A DNA stretch of 64,000 bases from Gluconobacter vitians (GTDB lineage Bacteria > Pseudomonadota > Alphaproteobacteria > Acetobacterales > Acetobacteraceae). Positions 17,446 to 26,150 of this stretch are shown one piece after another. Both the position numbers and the translations under genes were made by a program. Below the pieces are notes generated by a model. That model made no database searches and had not been told where the DNA came from. It worked only from the letters and a program-made list of their open reading frames with translations. The DNA lies in the NCBI RefSeq assembly GCF_015244565.1, contig NZ_JABCQG010000006.1:1-64000 (forward strand), written 5' to 3'. Positions within the stretch are counted from its first letter, which is position 1; every line of letters begins with the position of its first letter.

Positions 17446-18381
17446 TCACAGATGCGGGCAGGCGACCGGTTCGGCCGTGCCCTTCCAGGGGTTGGTACCG
17501 GACACCCATGTCTTGCCGTCGGGTGCCAGGACCGGAACCTGCGTCGAGGTCATCAGACCATTCGCATCACCCCGCAGCGCAGACGGCACCATCAGAATGT
17601 TCGGGACGATGCCGTAGGGCGTGCCGTCGATCCGACGCTGTCTCGCCATGGCCGCCAGCGCATCGCCATAGGACTGGGAGTTCAGCGGCCGCGTGGACGC
17701 ATAGGCCAGCTGCCAGAGCCCGAAGCCGGCATTGCATCGGCCATCCGTGCCCCAGATGTATTCCTTGCTGCGGAAGACGTTGTCGTCATCGAGTGCCGTC
17801 TTGGACGTAATGCCGAAATCGCGACGCTTCTGGAAAATCATCGGCTTCAGCGGACGCGTGGTATCGAACAGGAACCACATCGGTCCAGCCGTCTCACCGG
17901 CCTTCGGCGTGCTGATATTGGCGTAACTGATGATGTTACCGTCCGCATCCGCCGTCTCATGGTCCGTGTCGAAGAAGTTCTGGCCGTCCCAGCACTTCGT
18001 CGTCAGGCCTGCCTTCAGCAGCTTGAAAACCAGAAGGTCCGGGAAATCGGCCGCGTTCTTGCCAAGCTGCTGGACGCCGATGTTGAACATCCCGAACTGA
18101 TCGTCCTCGATGTCGTCACGGTCGATGGAAATCGTGCCTTCGAACGTCTTGTTCTCAATCGCGAAGCCACCGGCCTTCATGCGATGGATCACACGATCGC
18201 CCAGCCATTCCCGGATCCCGGGAATTTCATCCAGCTTCGGATAGAAATTGGCCTTGGTCGTGGACGGGATCACCATCGAGATCTTTTTGAACATCGACGG
18301 CGCGGTCTGCAGGAACTGGTTGAACTGGGTCTGCACACCCACGTCCAGGGACTGCATGAAGGCGCTGGAAATTTCGGCCAT
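17446..18381 (-). CDS. Major head subunit (Mu gpT)
   Basis: A 311-residue protein of the Mu gpT family: FMQSLDVGVQTQFNQFLQ, GDRVIHRMKAGGFAIENKTF, ISIDRDDIEDDQFGMF, CWDGQNFFDTDHE and PFKPMIFQKR-type core (LKPMIFQKRRDFGI). It forms the HK97-fold capsid. It follows the scaffold/protease and a small putative decoration gene, as in Mu. Confidence 0.95.
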   Translation of the reverse strand: MAEISSAFMQSLDVGVQTQFNQFLQTAPSMFKKISMVIPSTTKANFYPKLDEIPGIREWLGDRVIHRMKAGGFAIENKTFEGTISIDRDDIEDDQFGMFNIGVQQLGKNAADFPDLLVFKLLKAGLTTKCWDGQNFFDTDHETADADGNIISYANISTPKAGETAGPMWFLFDTTRPLKPMIFQKRRDFGITSKTALDDDNVFRSKEYIWGTDGRCNAGFGLWQLAYASTRPLNSQSYGDALAAMARQRRIDGTPYGIVPNILMVPSALRGDANGLMTSTQVPVLAPDGKTWVSGTNPWKGTAEPVACPHL

Positions 18382-18384
18382 GGA

Positions 18385-18834
18385 TCAGATCTCCGTGTAA
18401 GGCGTGCCGTCAGCGTCGATGCCAGCGAAGACACCAACCTGGAGACGGGCCGTGCCGCCCTCCGGCGTTTGGGTGAGGGAAACGGTCTCGTCATCGACCG
18501 CGTAAACGGGCTTGCCCTTGTCCGCCCATGTCGGGGCCGTGTCCGAGAACGGCAGGGCATAACAGCCGGTCAGGCATTCAACGGCGGTACCGCCCCCGAC
18601 GCCCGGGCCAGTTCCGGGGAAGCTGGCAGTGTTGATCTGCATGTGCCGGGCAAGACCGAGGATGGCGACCAGTGCGGACGGCGTCCCCGTGGATCCGGCC
18701 GGCACCAGCGTCCCATCCGCACAGACAGCGGCGATGGAATTGCGGAACAGGGTAAAACCTGCGGCCACCGTCCCGGAAAATTGCGGGGAACGTGGTCCCA
18801 TCTTCTGACGAAGCGTGCGATCAGCCTTGAGCAT
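18385..18834 (-). CDS. Small head protein, possible capsid decoration
   Basis: A 149-residue, Gly/Thr-rich protein between protease/scaffold and major head genes. It reads like a beta-rich capsid cement protein (ILGLARHMQINTASF, KPVYAVDDETVSLTQ, GVFAGIDADGTPYTEI). Mu has a small gene of unknown role (gp33) at this place. Its stop is 3 bp before the head gene start, and its ATG overlaps the protease stop. Decoration role is inference. Confidence 0.7.
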   Translation of the reverse strand: MLKADRTLRQKMGPRSPQFSGTVAAGFTLFRNSIAAVCADGTLVPAGSTGTPSALVAILGLARHMQINTASFPGTGPGVGGGTAVECLTGCYALPFSDTAPTWADKGKPVYAVDDETVSLTQTPEGGTARLQVGVFAGIDADGTPYTEI

Positions 18835-19355
18835 CAGGCGTCTCCCCGCATCTTCTTCATGGCGTCAACGCTGACACCCAGAAGACTAGCAACCTGCGTG
18901 TCGACATCGCTGGCCCCCGGCTTGCGCTGGGTGTGGCGCTCGATCGTCTTGCCGAGCTTCGGCAGGCCGGAAATGATCTTCTCCGCCGAGGCCGGGTTCT
19001 GCATGTGCAGGTTCACCAGTTCCCCACGCATGTCTTCGGTAATGACAGCGCCATTGTCTGATGCGGCTTTAACCGCAGCTTCGGCAGCGGTGCGGGACGC
19101 GTTTTCCGTCAGCGTCTTCACCTTGTCATTCAGCGCGGTGATCTGCTGCTGCGCATGCGTCTCGACGGATGTCGTCTTCGCCTTCAGCCCGGTGACGATG
19201 GCCTCGACCGTAGGCGAGCCCGAAAGGCCGGCGATCGTGACGACCTGCGTGTGAAGCTGAAGCGCTTCGCCCGCACGGTCCAGGGCCGCTTCCAGCTCTG
19301 CCTGCGGGGTGGATTCCGGGAGGCCAAGCCTCCGCGCGATGTCGGAGGGGTTCAT
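18834..19355 (-). CDS. Nested scaffold protein (Mu gpZ-like, internal start)
   Basis: In frame inside the protease gene, the ATG at 19355 (MNPSDIARRLGLPEST) is preceded by AGGAG at 8 bp, a strong ribosome site in mid-gene. The 173-residue product would be the scaffold alone, as in Mu where Z is made from the 3' end of I. It would fill the prohead interior and be cleaved or expelled at maturation. Confidence 0.7.
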   Translation of the reverse strand: MNPSDIARRLGLPESTPQAELEAALDRAGEALQLHTQVVTIAGLSGSPTVEAIVTGLKAKTTSVETHAQQQITALNDKVKTLTENASRTAAEAAVKAASDNGAVITEDMRGELVNLHMQNPASAEKIISGLPKLGKTIERHTQRKPGASDVDTQVASLLGVSVDAMKKMRGDA

Positions 19356-19832
19356 CCCGTGCTCCTGTGAGTGAAGATGGGTCAGCGTCAGATTGGGAAC
19401 ATTGGTCAGACTGGCGCGGAGGATCCGCGTGACGTCGCTCCCGGCTGCGGCGAAAGCAGGCGAGACACCCTCATAGGACTTGTCTTCCATCAGGGCCTTG
19501 CCCCGCTTGTTCCAGTCCACACGACCCCAGATCCCGTCTTGACGGGACTGAAGCTCCACGATCCAGCCAACGGCCGGAGCGCTGCCGCCCTTTTCCTGTG
19601 CCAGATCGGTGGAATGGTTCTCGTCCAGGACGAGGCGCTTCTTCCCCTGCATGGAATTCAGGATCAGCCTGTCGGCATCCGCGACCGTATAAGGGCCGCG
19701 ACCATCGACGCCACGGAACTCCCCTGCCGGAAGCAGGTGGATCCATTCAGGCGGCGCGTCGCCCCCGGGAAGGGCCATGTGGAGATGGAGGTGTCTCATC
19801 CCGGCAAGTATCGGCGGGATTTCATGTCTCAT
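18834..19832 (-). CDS. Head maturation protease with scaffold domain (Mu gpI/Z)
   Basis: A 332-residue Mu-like I protein. The N-terminal 155 residues form the prohead protease (GPYTVADADRLI, KRLVLDENHSTDLAQ, APAVGWIVELQ, YEGVSPAF); ENHS may hold the catalytic His and Ser by analogy with gpI. The C-terminal part is the helical scaffold (PQAELEAALDRAGEAL; ITALNDKVKTLTENAS). An internal start within it is listed separately. It lies just upstream of the head protein genes. Confidence 0.9.
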   Translation of the reverse strand: MRHEIPPILAGMRHLHLHMALPGGDAPPEWIHLLPAGEFRGVDGRGPYTVADADRLILNSMQGKKRLVLDENHSTDLAQEKGGSAPAVGWIVELQSRQDGIWGRVDWNKRGKALMEDKSYEGVSPAFAAAGSDVTRILRASLTNVPNLTLTHLHSQEHGMNPSDIARRLGLPESTPQAELEAALDRAGEALQLHTQVVTIAGLSGSPTVEAIVTGLKAKTTSVETHAQQQITALNDKVKTLTENASRTAAEAAVKAASDNGAVITEDMRGELVNLHMQNPASAEKIISGLPKLGKTIERHTQRKPGASDVDTQVASLLGVSVDAMKKMRGDA

Positions 19833-19982
19833 TCAGGGGCGTCAATGCACCCCGGAGAATTCGCCCGAGACGGGCGTCAGGGGCTGCCTGTGCCTCCGGT
19901 TCTACCCGAAAGACTGTAAACGCGCTGTAGACCCGTCTTAAATCGTTTTAAACGCGTTCAAGAACCGGATCACCCTTTTCAT

Positions 19983-20492
19983 TCAGCCCCGACGCATCGC
20001 ACGCCGAAGAAAACCTTCCAGCGCATCGACCACATCCTCTCTGTCGTGCTCTGTGAAGCCCAGGAAGGGTCTTGCCGGGACGAACACGCTGTCGACATGG
20101 AAAAGATGACCTCCCATCTCGAAAGACAGATGATTGCCCTTCTTGGGCTGGATTACTGCTCCGAACTGGTGAACAGGCGCATAAACCTTGTTTGAGCCCC
20201 AGACCAGAACGTTGCCTGTCGCCCGTGCCGTCAGCGAGCCGTAAAGGCCGGAATTGAAGTCGGGCCCACGGAGAATGCCAGGACCTTCCTTGGTCAGCGC
20301 ATACAGCGGATTGAGCGGTTCAAAAGGAACGCCCTCCGGATCCACCTGCTGCTCGATACGGTGCCGCGTGGAACGAAGGACGATCTGTCCGGCCGCCTGG
20401 AGCACGGGCTCGGGGTTACGGCCGATCGCCGCAATGCCGTCCAGTGCTGCCGTCACGGGCGCGAAACTGCCTTTGAGCGTAATGCTTGCCAT
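19983..20492 (-). CDS. Virion morphogenesis protein (Mu gpG)
   Basis: A 169-residue protein of the phage virion morphogenesis family (LQAAGQIVLRSTRHRIEQQ, DPEGVPFEPLNPLYAL, NKVYAPVHQFGA, VPARPFLGFTEHDR). Mu gpG works in head completion or tail joining. It has 150 bp of non-coding DNA after it and 134 bp before it, unlike the tightly packed neighbours; the latter holds a CTGCCCC/GGGGCAG hairpin at 20572-20590. Confidence 0.9.
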   Translation of the reverse strand: MASITLKGSFAPVTAALDGIAAIGRNPEPVLQAAGQIVLRSTRHRIEQQVDPEGVPFEPLNPLYALTKEGPGILRGPDFNSGLYGSLTARATGNVLVWGSNKVYAPVHQFGAVIQPKKGNHLSFEMGGHLFHVDSVFVPARPFLGFTEHDREDVVDALEGFLRRAMRRG

Positions 20493-20571
20493 GCTTGCAA
20501 TCCTCTCCCAGACGGCGTTACTGTGCGGCGCTGACGCGCTGTGACACGGTGATAATCTACCTGCCGTAGCA

Positions 20572-20590
20572 CTGCCCCGTTCAGGGGCAG
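20572..20590 (-). terminator. Hairpin after the MuF gene
   Basis: The 7-bp inverted repeat CTGCCCC ... GGGGCAG with a 5-base loop lies 37-55 bp after the MuF-toxin gene stop. There is no T run, so it is more likely an RNA stability or weak termination element than a strong terminator. Confidence 0.35.
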
Positions 20591-20626
20591 GAGCGCAATG
20601 TGGGAAGTGGTAGGCCCACCGGTGCG

Positions 20627-21847
20627 TCAGTTTTCATCATAATCGGATAGATCAAAGTCCTGATGATAGAACGGCTCTGTCTGTCGCAGCATCCGGGCGA
20701 CTTCTTCGGTGCGCGTCCGCAGGAACGACTGAAGATAGATGCGTTGTCCGTCCCGGGTCCGCTTGATCACCAGATTATACAGCTTGCCCCCGAGGCCTGA
20801 GATCAGGCGCACATGCAGCGGCTTCGGAAGTTTTTGGGCAATAAGCGGCCGCTGTAGGAGTTCCGGCAACTTCACGTAATCAGAGAACATCTCAGGATGA
20901 CGGGGATCGTTCTTGCTCAGCGTATCGTGTGAAAGAAAAATATCTGGTGTGCTGGATCCCAGAACGTGCTGGATCTCATGAGGTAGCGTTCCGGCCGTGA
21001 CTTCGCCCCGCGCACCCGACTTCAGAAGTTCCGTGACATCCTGTGCCTGCTGCGCTTCCCGCTCGACTGGCGGGACATGATGCACCGACGTCGTCCCGAT
21101 ATGCGTGCGCGGTGCAAGCGGAGCCTGTTTCGCCTGCGCGACCTTCCGCCCTTCAAGCCATGCCTTGCCCGGGTTGTAATCGAAAGACGGGTCGATCCCC
21201 TTGGGCACCATCTCGGTCTTTCCGGTCGCCGGATTTCGCCAGGGCCGCAGATCCAGCGCCGGCGCTTCTGAAATGGTCCAGTTATTCCGCCGGAGGTCAG
21301 AGCGAGTCACCGGCTCGACCGTGCAATGGCACCGCCATCCGTTCGGCGGAAAATGCGTGTCCCACCACGGATCGTCATTCGCCAGGACAAGGCCGTCCCA
21401 AGCAACGTGTTCCGGGCGTGGATGCGGACAGGAATGATGCCGATATCTCCAGGCCGGGAAAATATCCCGCGCTTCCGGCGTCGCCATCTGGGCATACTGC
21501 CCTGCCGCATAGGCGGTCGCGAGATTGGTATCGTAGATGATCTTCGCCCGCCATCCGGGATCACTGCCGTGTTCCCAGCCATGCTTCGCGACGATGCGGT
21601 CAAAATCCTTCCGGAAGTCCGCCAGCGTAGTCCCACTGGTCAGGGCCGTGTTCACCGCTGCCTTGAGATCGTTCAGTAACGCCTGAGACGTAGCTCCTGC
21701 CACCGTAAAGGCTCGGGCATGGGCTTCTCCCATGACCTCGCCAAAGCGCTCGGATGGCAGCAGGGCTTTCTGGCGGAAGAAACTGATGGCATCGCTCGGT
21801 GCAAGGCCCGCACCATCCAGCAATGTCAGATCGAGACCATCACCCAC
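20627..21847 (-). CDS. MuF head morphogenesis protein fused to a probable nuclease toxin domain
   Basis: A 406-residue protein. The GTG at 21847 is taken as start because it is just inside the portal gene end. Residues 30-180 are the MuF/gpF minor head domain (ADFRKDFDRIVAKHGW, AKIIYDTNLATAYAAGQY, HVAWDGLVL, FPPNGWRCHC). Residues about 240-400 form a second domain: HEIQHVLGSSTPDIFLS, NDPRHPEM, YNLVIKRTRDGQRIYLQSF. This matches my memory of the phage Barnase-EndoU-ColicinE5/RelE-like (PBECR) nuclease domains known at MuF C-termini. Candidate catalytic residues (His290, His294, Lys362) are guesses. No adjacent immunity gene was recognised. Confidence 0.8.
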   Translation of the reverse strand: MGDGLDLTLLDGAGLAPSDAISFFRQKALLPSERFGEVMGEAHARAFTVAGATSQALLNDLKAAVNTALTSGTTLADFRKDFDRIVAKHGWEHGSDPGWRAKIIYDTNLATAYAAGQYAQMATPEARDIFPAWRYRHHSCPHPRPEHVAWDGLVLANDDPWWDTHFPPNGWRCHCTVEPVTRSDLRRNNWTISEAPALDLRPWRNPATGKTEMVPKGIDPSFDYNPGKAWLEGRKVAQAKQAPLAPRTHIGTTSVHHVPPVEREAQQAQDVTELLKSGARGEVTAGTLPHEIQHVLGSSTPDIFLSHDTLSKNDPRHPEMFSDYVKLPELLQRPLIAQKLPKPLHVRLISGLGGKLYNLVIKRTRDGQRIYLQSFLRTRTEEVARMLRQTEPFYHQDFDLSDYDEN

Positions 21848-23570
21848 GACGATGCATCTGCTGAAGCATCTGCGCCTGGCCCGCCATCTGGGCAATCGCG
21901 ATGCCGTTGGCCATGGCGTCCTCGAACTCATGTGCCGGCAGATCGAGCGCTCTCAGATCCCGCTCAAGTTCTTCAAGGCTTCCAGCCCGCTCCATGACCT
22001 GACGTGCAGCGTTCGTCATACGCGCCAGACCAGCCGATGCATCCCGGGCAAGGCGCTGCGTCATGAGTTCCACCAGCTGCGGTCCCTCGGACTGAACATG
22101 GAGTTCCAGGAGGCGACCAAGCTGCATGTGCAACGCCGTCTGTTCCGGCTGTTGCGCCGGCATCGTCTGGGGCTGCTGCTGCGGATCCTGCGGCTGGTGA
22201 ATGCTGGGCGGCGTCACGGTGCCGGGCTTGTCCCGTGCTGGCTCGACCGTCGGAGCCTCGACCTGCGGCGGTTCGACCGGCTGCGGTGTCGCCGTCTGCC
22301 CAACCACGAGATCGCCTTCCTCGGGCGGCGTAAGCGCAAAGCGGTCATACAGATCCTGCGCACGGATTTTCCAGCCCTGTGGTCCTGCATACTGGATCGC
22401 CTCGATCAGTTCCTTCAGCGTGGGCTCATCCGGCCGGCCGATGCTGACCAATGGATATTTCACCTGCGGTCCGAAGGTGAAATCCACCATCGACTTTACG
22501 CACTGCTCATTGATCGTATGCGACAGCAGGAGCGCATCTGCCCGCTCGATATCCTCCTGGACGAGACGGTGTGTGGAACTGGACGCATGCGCGCCCTGGT
22601 GACTGTCCGCCGTTCCCGTCTGGCCCAGCACCGCTTTGGAAACCTGTTCGTCAAACCAGCGGATCCGCGCAAGGTGCAGTTCGTGCGATCCTGCGCCACC
22701 TTTCGGCTCGATGAACTGGACTTCCATGCCTTTGGGAATAATCGCCGCGCAGGATCCGGCAATATCAGTCACAGCTTCCCACAGGACCTCTCGGTCTTCC
22801 TGGGAACTCTCGGGACCATACGTGCCGATCCGCATCGGCAGACCGTAGTTCTGAACGAAGATCGACCAGTCCCGCAGGGTGAACATCTTGAACATGACAG
22901 CCCAGGCGACTGCGCGCGTCAGGCCGCTCTGGATCGTCAGGCCCGACCAGCTCGGATGCCGATGCACGACGAAGGACCGCTCGCTCATGCTTTCCTGGCC
23001 GAACAGTGGAGGACCGCCTTCAATGCCTGGCGCGAACTGTGACCCTGTGTCCGATCGCAGATTGATCGTCTCGCCGTCCTGATAACTGATCTCGAACCAG
23101 CGCTGCGGCCGGAACATGAAGTTCCCCGGCCGATTGTTCCCCGGCTCCAGTTTCCAGTCGATCTCCAGAACGCTGAAGCCCTTGCCGATGGCATCCAGCA
23201 TGTCGAACAGGTTCCGCCGGAGCAGACCGGTTTCCACCCAGTCCCGGACCCAGTCCGCGATCTTCGTCGCCTTGCGCCCGTCATCAGCTGGCGCGACCGT
23301 GATCGGCAACTGGGACACCGACCGCTTGCGGGTGCTCAACACGCCCAGATAGTGCAGATCCCGCCGCTCGATCTCGGCTGCGATCATCTGCCAGGCCAGA
23401 CTGTCCCCCAGATCCGCCGCCTGCATCAGACGTCCGAGCGACCCCGGGTTCATTCCCGCCATCGGTGTGCTGACCGCAGCCGGCCGCATCCCCACCATGG
23501 TAGGGCCAGCGCTCTGGCGTTTCAGCATGGCGGCGGGGATCGGCCGGCCTGAGGCATCGAGGAGTGCCAC
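21840..23570 (-). CDS. Portal protein (DUF935, Mu gp29)
   Basis: A 576-residue DUF935 portal: MQAADLGDSLAWQMIAAEIE, SVSQLPITVAPADDG, KGFSVLEIDWKL, FVVHRHPSW, FVQNYGLPMRIGTYG, and SSSTHRLVQEDIERADALL. A Pro/Gln-rich linker near 440-490 separates a helical C-terminal tail. It lies between terminase and MuF, the fixed order in Mu-like phages, and overlaps MuF by 8 bp. Confidence 0.95.
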   Translation of the reverse strand: MALLDASGRPIPAAMLKRQSAGPTMVGMRPAAVSTPMAGMNPGSLGRLMQAADLGDSLAWQMIAAEIERRDLHYLGVLSTRKRSVSQLPITVAPADDGRKATKIADWVRDWVETGLLRRNLFDMLDAIGKGFSVLEIDWKLEPGNNRPGNFMFRPQRWFEISYQDGETINLRSDTGSQFAPGIEGGPPLFGQESMSERSFVVHRHPSWSGLTIQSGLTRAVAWAVMFKMFTLRDWSIFVQNYGLPMRIGTYGPESSQEDREVLWEAVTDIAGSCAAIIPKGMEVQFIEPKGGAGSHELHLARIRWFDEQVSKAVLGQTGTADSHQGAHASSSTHRLVQEDIERADALLLSHTINEQCVKSMVDFTFGPQVKYPLVSIGRPDEPTLKELIEAIQYAGPQGWKIRAQDLYDRFALTPPEEGDLVVGQTATPQPVEPPQVEAPTVEPARDKPGTVTPPSIHQPQDPQQQPQTMPAQQPEQTALHMQLGRLLELHVQSEGPQLVELMTQRLARDASAGLARMTNAARQVMERAGSLEELERDLRALDLPAHEFEDAMANGIAIAQMAGQAQMLQQMHRRG

Positions 23571-23572
23571 TG

Positions 23573-24016
23573 TCAGGATCCTTTCGCGCAGACGCGCACC
23601 TGGGCACGCAAACCGGCATAATCGCGGATATAGCGATGGGTTACGGGCGTTTTAGCAGCGTCTAATTCCGCTTTAAGCGCCAGATCGTCCGTCTTTGAAT
23701 AGGTCACCAGAACCGGACATGGCGTTGTCGGACGCGCCGCACAGGCAGAAAGCCCGAACGGCAGGAGGACCAGAAGCAGCATGAACGTCCCATTGCTCAG
23801 CGCCGCCCCCAGGGCTTCATCCGTTGGCGCCGCATCCGTCTGCGCCTGGGACATGGCCCGCTGCGCCGTCGCCTCTGCCTGCGCGGCCTGAGCTGCCTGT
23901 TCCGCATCCTTGGCCTTCTGCGCTTCACGGGCGAGGATCGAGACCCACACCAGCACCAGACACAACACGACAATCACCGCACACGCCGCGAAAAACGCGA
24001 TTTCCCAACTCGTCAC
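23573..24016 (-). CDS. Spanin-like lysis accessory protein (putative)
   Basis: A 147-residue protein with two hydrophobic segments. Residues 6-29 form an N-terminal membrane helix followed by an Ala/Gln/Lys coiled coil (AREAQKAKDAEQAAQAAQ), like an inner-membrane spanin (Rz). Residues 77-95 (MLLLVLLPFGLSACAAR) look like a lipoprotein signal with lipobox LSAC, like Rz1, and the C-terminus (AELDAAKTPVTHRYIRDY) resembles the Rz1/Rz family tail. Both lie in one frame. It may be one two-pass protein or two products, the second starting at the internal Met. It sits between terminase and portal genes, separate from the endolysin. Confidence 0.6.
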   Translation of the reverse strand: MTSWEIAFFAACAVIVVLCLVLVWVSILAREAQKAKDAEQAAQAAQAEATAQRAMSQAQTDAAPTDEALGAALSNGTFMLLLVLLPFGLSACAARPTTPCPVLVTYSKTDDLALKAELDAAKTPVTHRYIRDYAGLRAQVRVCAKGS

Positions 24017-25578
24017 AGCAGTCTTCCCCGCACGCCATAAGTGTCCAGACCGGTCCGTCCCCTGAACCGTTCCTCCCGGATCTCCCGCTCTGCCGGCCAG
24101 GACGTGTCCGCCGACGCAGTCTCTGACTGGATGGAATAAGGAGAGGGCGCAGCCTGATAGCCGTACTCTTCAGGATCCGCGCGACTGGCGGCATAGGCCA
24201 TGGCGATGGCCACAGCAGCGTCCCCATGACGCTTTGCCTTGCCGGATCCGGCGCGCTGATCAGGAACACGCGCAACCCCGCGCACCATTTTCAGGGAGCG
24301 GATATCGTCATGAATTTCCTGATCCCGTGGCAGCGTGATGGTCGCGTCTTCGAATGCAGCCTTCAGGGGAGGCATTTCTTCGCGATACCAGTTCTCTGAC
24401 ATCTTCACGGCTTCAATGCGAGATCCGTATCGCTGCACCGTGACTTCGGCCAGATAGGCACCATTGCCAGTCGCATCCATCTTGCCCGCCCGCAGACGTG
24501 GCAGACGATCAAGAATGAAATGCAGGATCTGCTTCTGCTGCTCGAACGGCACGTTCCGCAGTTCCACCACCAGAACGGTGCTGCGCGTCGTATCCTTCTC
24601 GATCGCCATGAACCAGAAGACTGTCAGATCTCCCGAGCGTGCAAAGTCCCCACCGAAAACATGCGACTTCCGCTGATCGAGCGTGTCCAGAATGTCGGCA
24701 ATCTCTGCCACACAGAAGGCACGCGTCTCGATCTCCCGCAGCCGTTCCGCCAGCAGGGCAAAGGCTCCCTTGCACTCCCACCTGATGACGGGAATTTCGG
24801 GTACCGATCGCGCCTCGATCAGGGCAAGAGGAATAAACGCTCCCGAACTCGGGTTCGGAATACAGAACAGCTCTTCGTCAGCGTCCGCGCCATAGAAACT
24901 GATCAGATCATCGCGCCATTTCTGCTGCGCTTCTGGGGACCACTCTTCGCCTTTGCGGATGCACATCTTCTTGTAGAGACCGTCGTCGAGCGCATCATCG
25001 AGCGTCGTACGCAGGAGCTTGTAAGGCTTTTTCCCTGAGAGGATTGCCTGGACGAGGACGTTGAACGGATTGGTATCCCCATCATGCGTGCTGATGATCA
25101 CGACCCGGCCGCCCCACATCAGCAGCGCGATCGCTGCCTTCAGCAGTTCTTCCAGATCATCATGGAACGCGGCCTCGTCGATAATGACCAGTCCCTGCAT
25201 GCCTCGCAGCGCCCTCGGGCGGGACGGCAGAGCAAGGATCTTGAACCCGGATGCATAATCGATCCGGAAAACCTTGGTGTCTTTCTCCGGGTTTTCCGGG
25301 TCGTGCCAGAAGCTTTCATGAACTTCCGACGCGGCCGCTTCCATGACAGCCGTATGTTCCGCGCAATAGTCGATGAATTCGCGCGCCATTTCGAGGTTGT
25401 ACCCGAGATAGAACACGTCCATTCCGCCGGCGTTCTTGGCTTTGGCGGCCGTAAGATCAGCCCCAAATGACGCAGTCCAGGAGAATCCCGTCCGTCGGGA
25501 CTTCTCTTCGACCGTGACCGGCTCGGTCATCATGCACAGCAGGAACTCCGCCTGGCACTTCAGGAAGATGCCGCTCAT
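24013..25578 (-). CDS. Terminase large subunit (Mu gp28)
   Basis: A 521-residue packaging motor. An arginine-rich Walker A-like SRRTG is at 28-31, Walker B with catalytic Glu (GLVIIDEAAF) at 129-138, a coupling motif (VVIISTHDG) near 158, and the C-terminal RNase H-like nuclease with GGDFARSGD, KMDATGNG and KRHGDAAVA. Mu-like phages package headful from integrated copies. Overlaps the small subunit by ATGA. Confidence 0.95.
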   Translation of the reverse strand: MSGIFLKCQAEFLLCMMTEPVTVEEKSRRTGFSWTASFGADLTAAKAKNAGGMDVFYLGYNLEMAREFIDYCAEHTAVMEAAASEVHESFWHDPENPEKDTKVFRIDYASGFKILALPSRPRALRGMQGLVIIDEAAFHDDLEELLKAAIALLMWGGRVVIISTHDGDTNPFNVLVQAILSGKKPYKLLRTTLDDALDDGLYKKMCIRKGEEWSPEAQQKWRDDLISFYGADADEELFCIPNPSSGAFIPLALIEARSVPEIPVIRWECKGAFALLAERLREIETRAFCVAEIADILDTLDQRKSHVFGGDFARSGDLTVFWFMAIEKDTTRSTVLVVELRNVPFEQQKQILHFILDRLPRLRAGKMDATGNGAYLAEVTVQRYGSRIEAVKMSENWYREEMPPLKAAFEDATITLPRDQEIHDDIRSLKMVRGVARVPDQRAGSGKAKRHGDAAVAIAMAYAASRADPEEYGYQAAPSPYSIQSETASADTSWPAEREIREERFRGRTGLDTYGVRGRLL

Positions 25579-26147
25579 GTCGTGATCAGTCCTTCCATAA
25601 TGGCCTTGGCCGTCTCTGCAGACAGCCCCTGGCTGGCCGCGACCCTGCCGATATTTTCCTTGGCCTCGGCCGCCAGCTTTTCACGAACCTGCTTTTCCAC
25701 TTCGGTCCGATACTCGGCATCGGTCTTGCTGGCCTTCGCCAGATGCTCCAGAGCCTTTGCGACGAGCTGGATGCCCATGGGGTCGCGTTTGGCAAAGGCC
25801 TGACCACCCTTGGAAAGCTCGGTTTCCTCTCCAGCCTGCGCTTTCATGAACAGGTCGAGAATGACAGTGTGCATCAGTTCGATATTGAGCTGCGCGTTCC
25901 TTCCGACCTCCGCCGCCCCCAGCTTGCCGACCAGAGCGGCTGCCACGTCCCGGGAGCGGCGCATCTGCACGCCCAGCTTGTCGAGCCCCTGAATATGTCG
26001 GCCAAGGGCAGAGCGGCTGATCTCTACCCCTTCCAGTTCAGCCAGGGCGGACAGGATCTCGTCGATCGTGAACCCTGCGTCACGCAATTGCCCGATGCGC
26101 TCGCGGATCTGATCCGGCAGACGATCAACCGAGGACGGACGTGCCAT
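25575..26147 (-). CDS. Terminase small subunit (DUF3486, Mu gp27)
   Basis: A 190-residue protein with an N-terminal helix-turn-helix (SSVDRLPDQIRERIGQLRDA; ISRSALGRHIQ) and a helical C-terminus. This is the DUF3486/gp27 family next to the large terminase. It should recognise the pac site near the phage c end. Overlaps the large subunit by ATGA. Confidence 0.9.
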   Translation of the reverse strand: MARPSSVDRLPDQIRERIGQLRDAGFTIDEILSALAELEGVEISRSALGRHIQGLDKLGVQMRRSRDVAAALVGKLGAAEVGRNAQLNIELMHTVILDLFMKAQAGEETELSKGGQAFAKRDPMGIQLVAKALEHLAKASKTDAEYRTEVEKQVREKLAAEAKENIGRVAASQGLSAETAKAIMEGLITT

Positions 26148-26150
26148 GAC

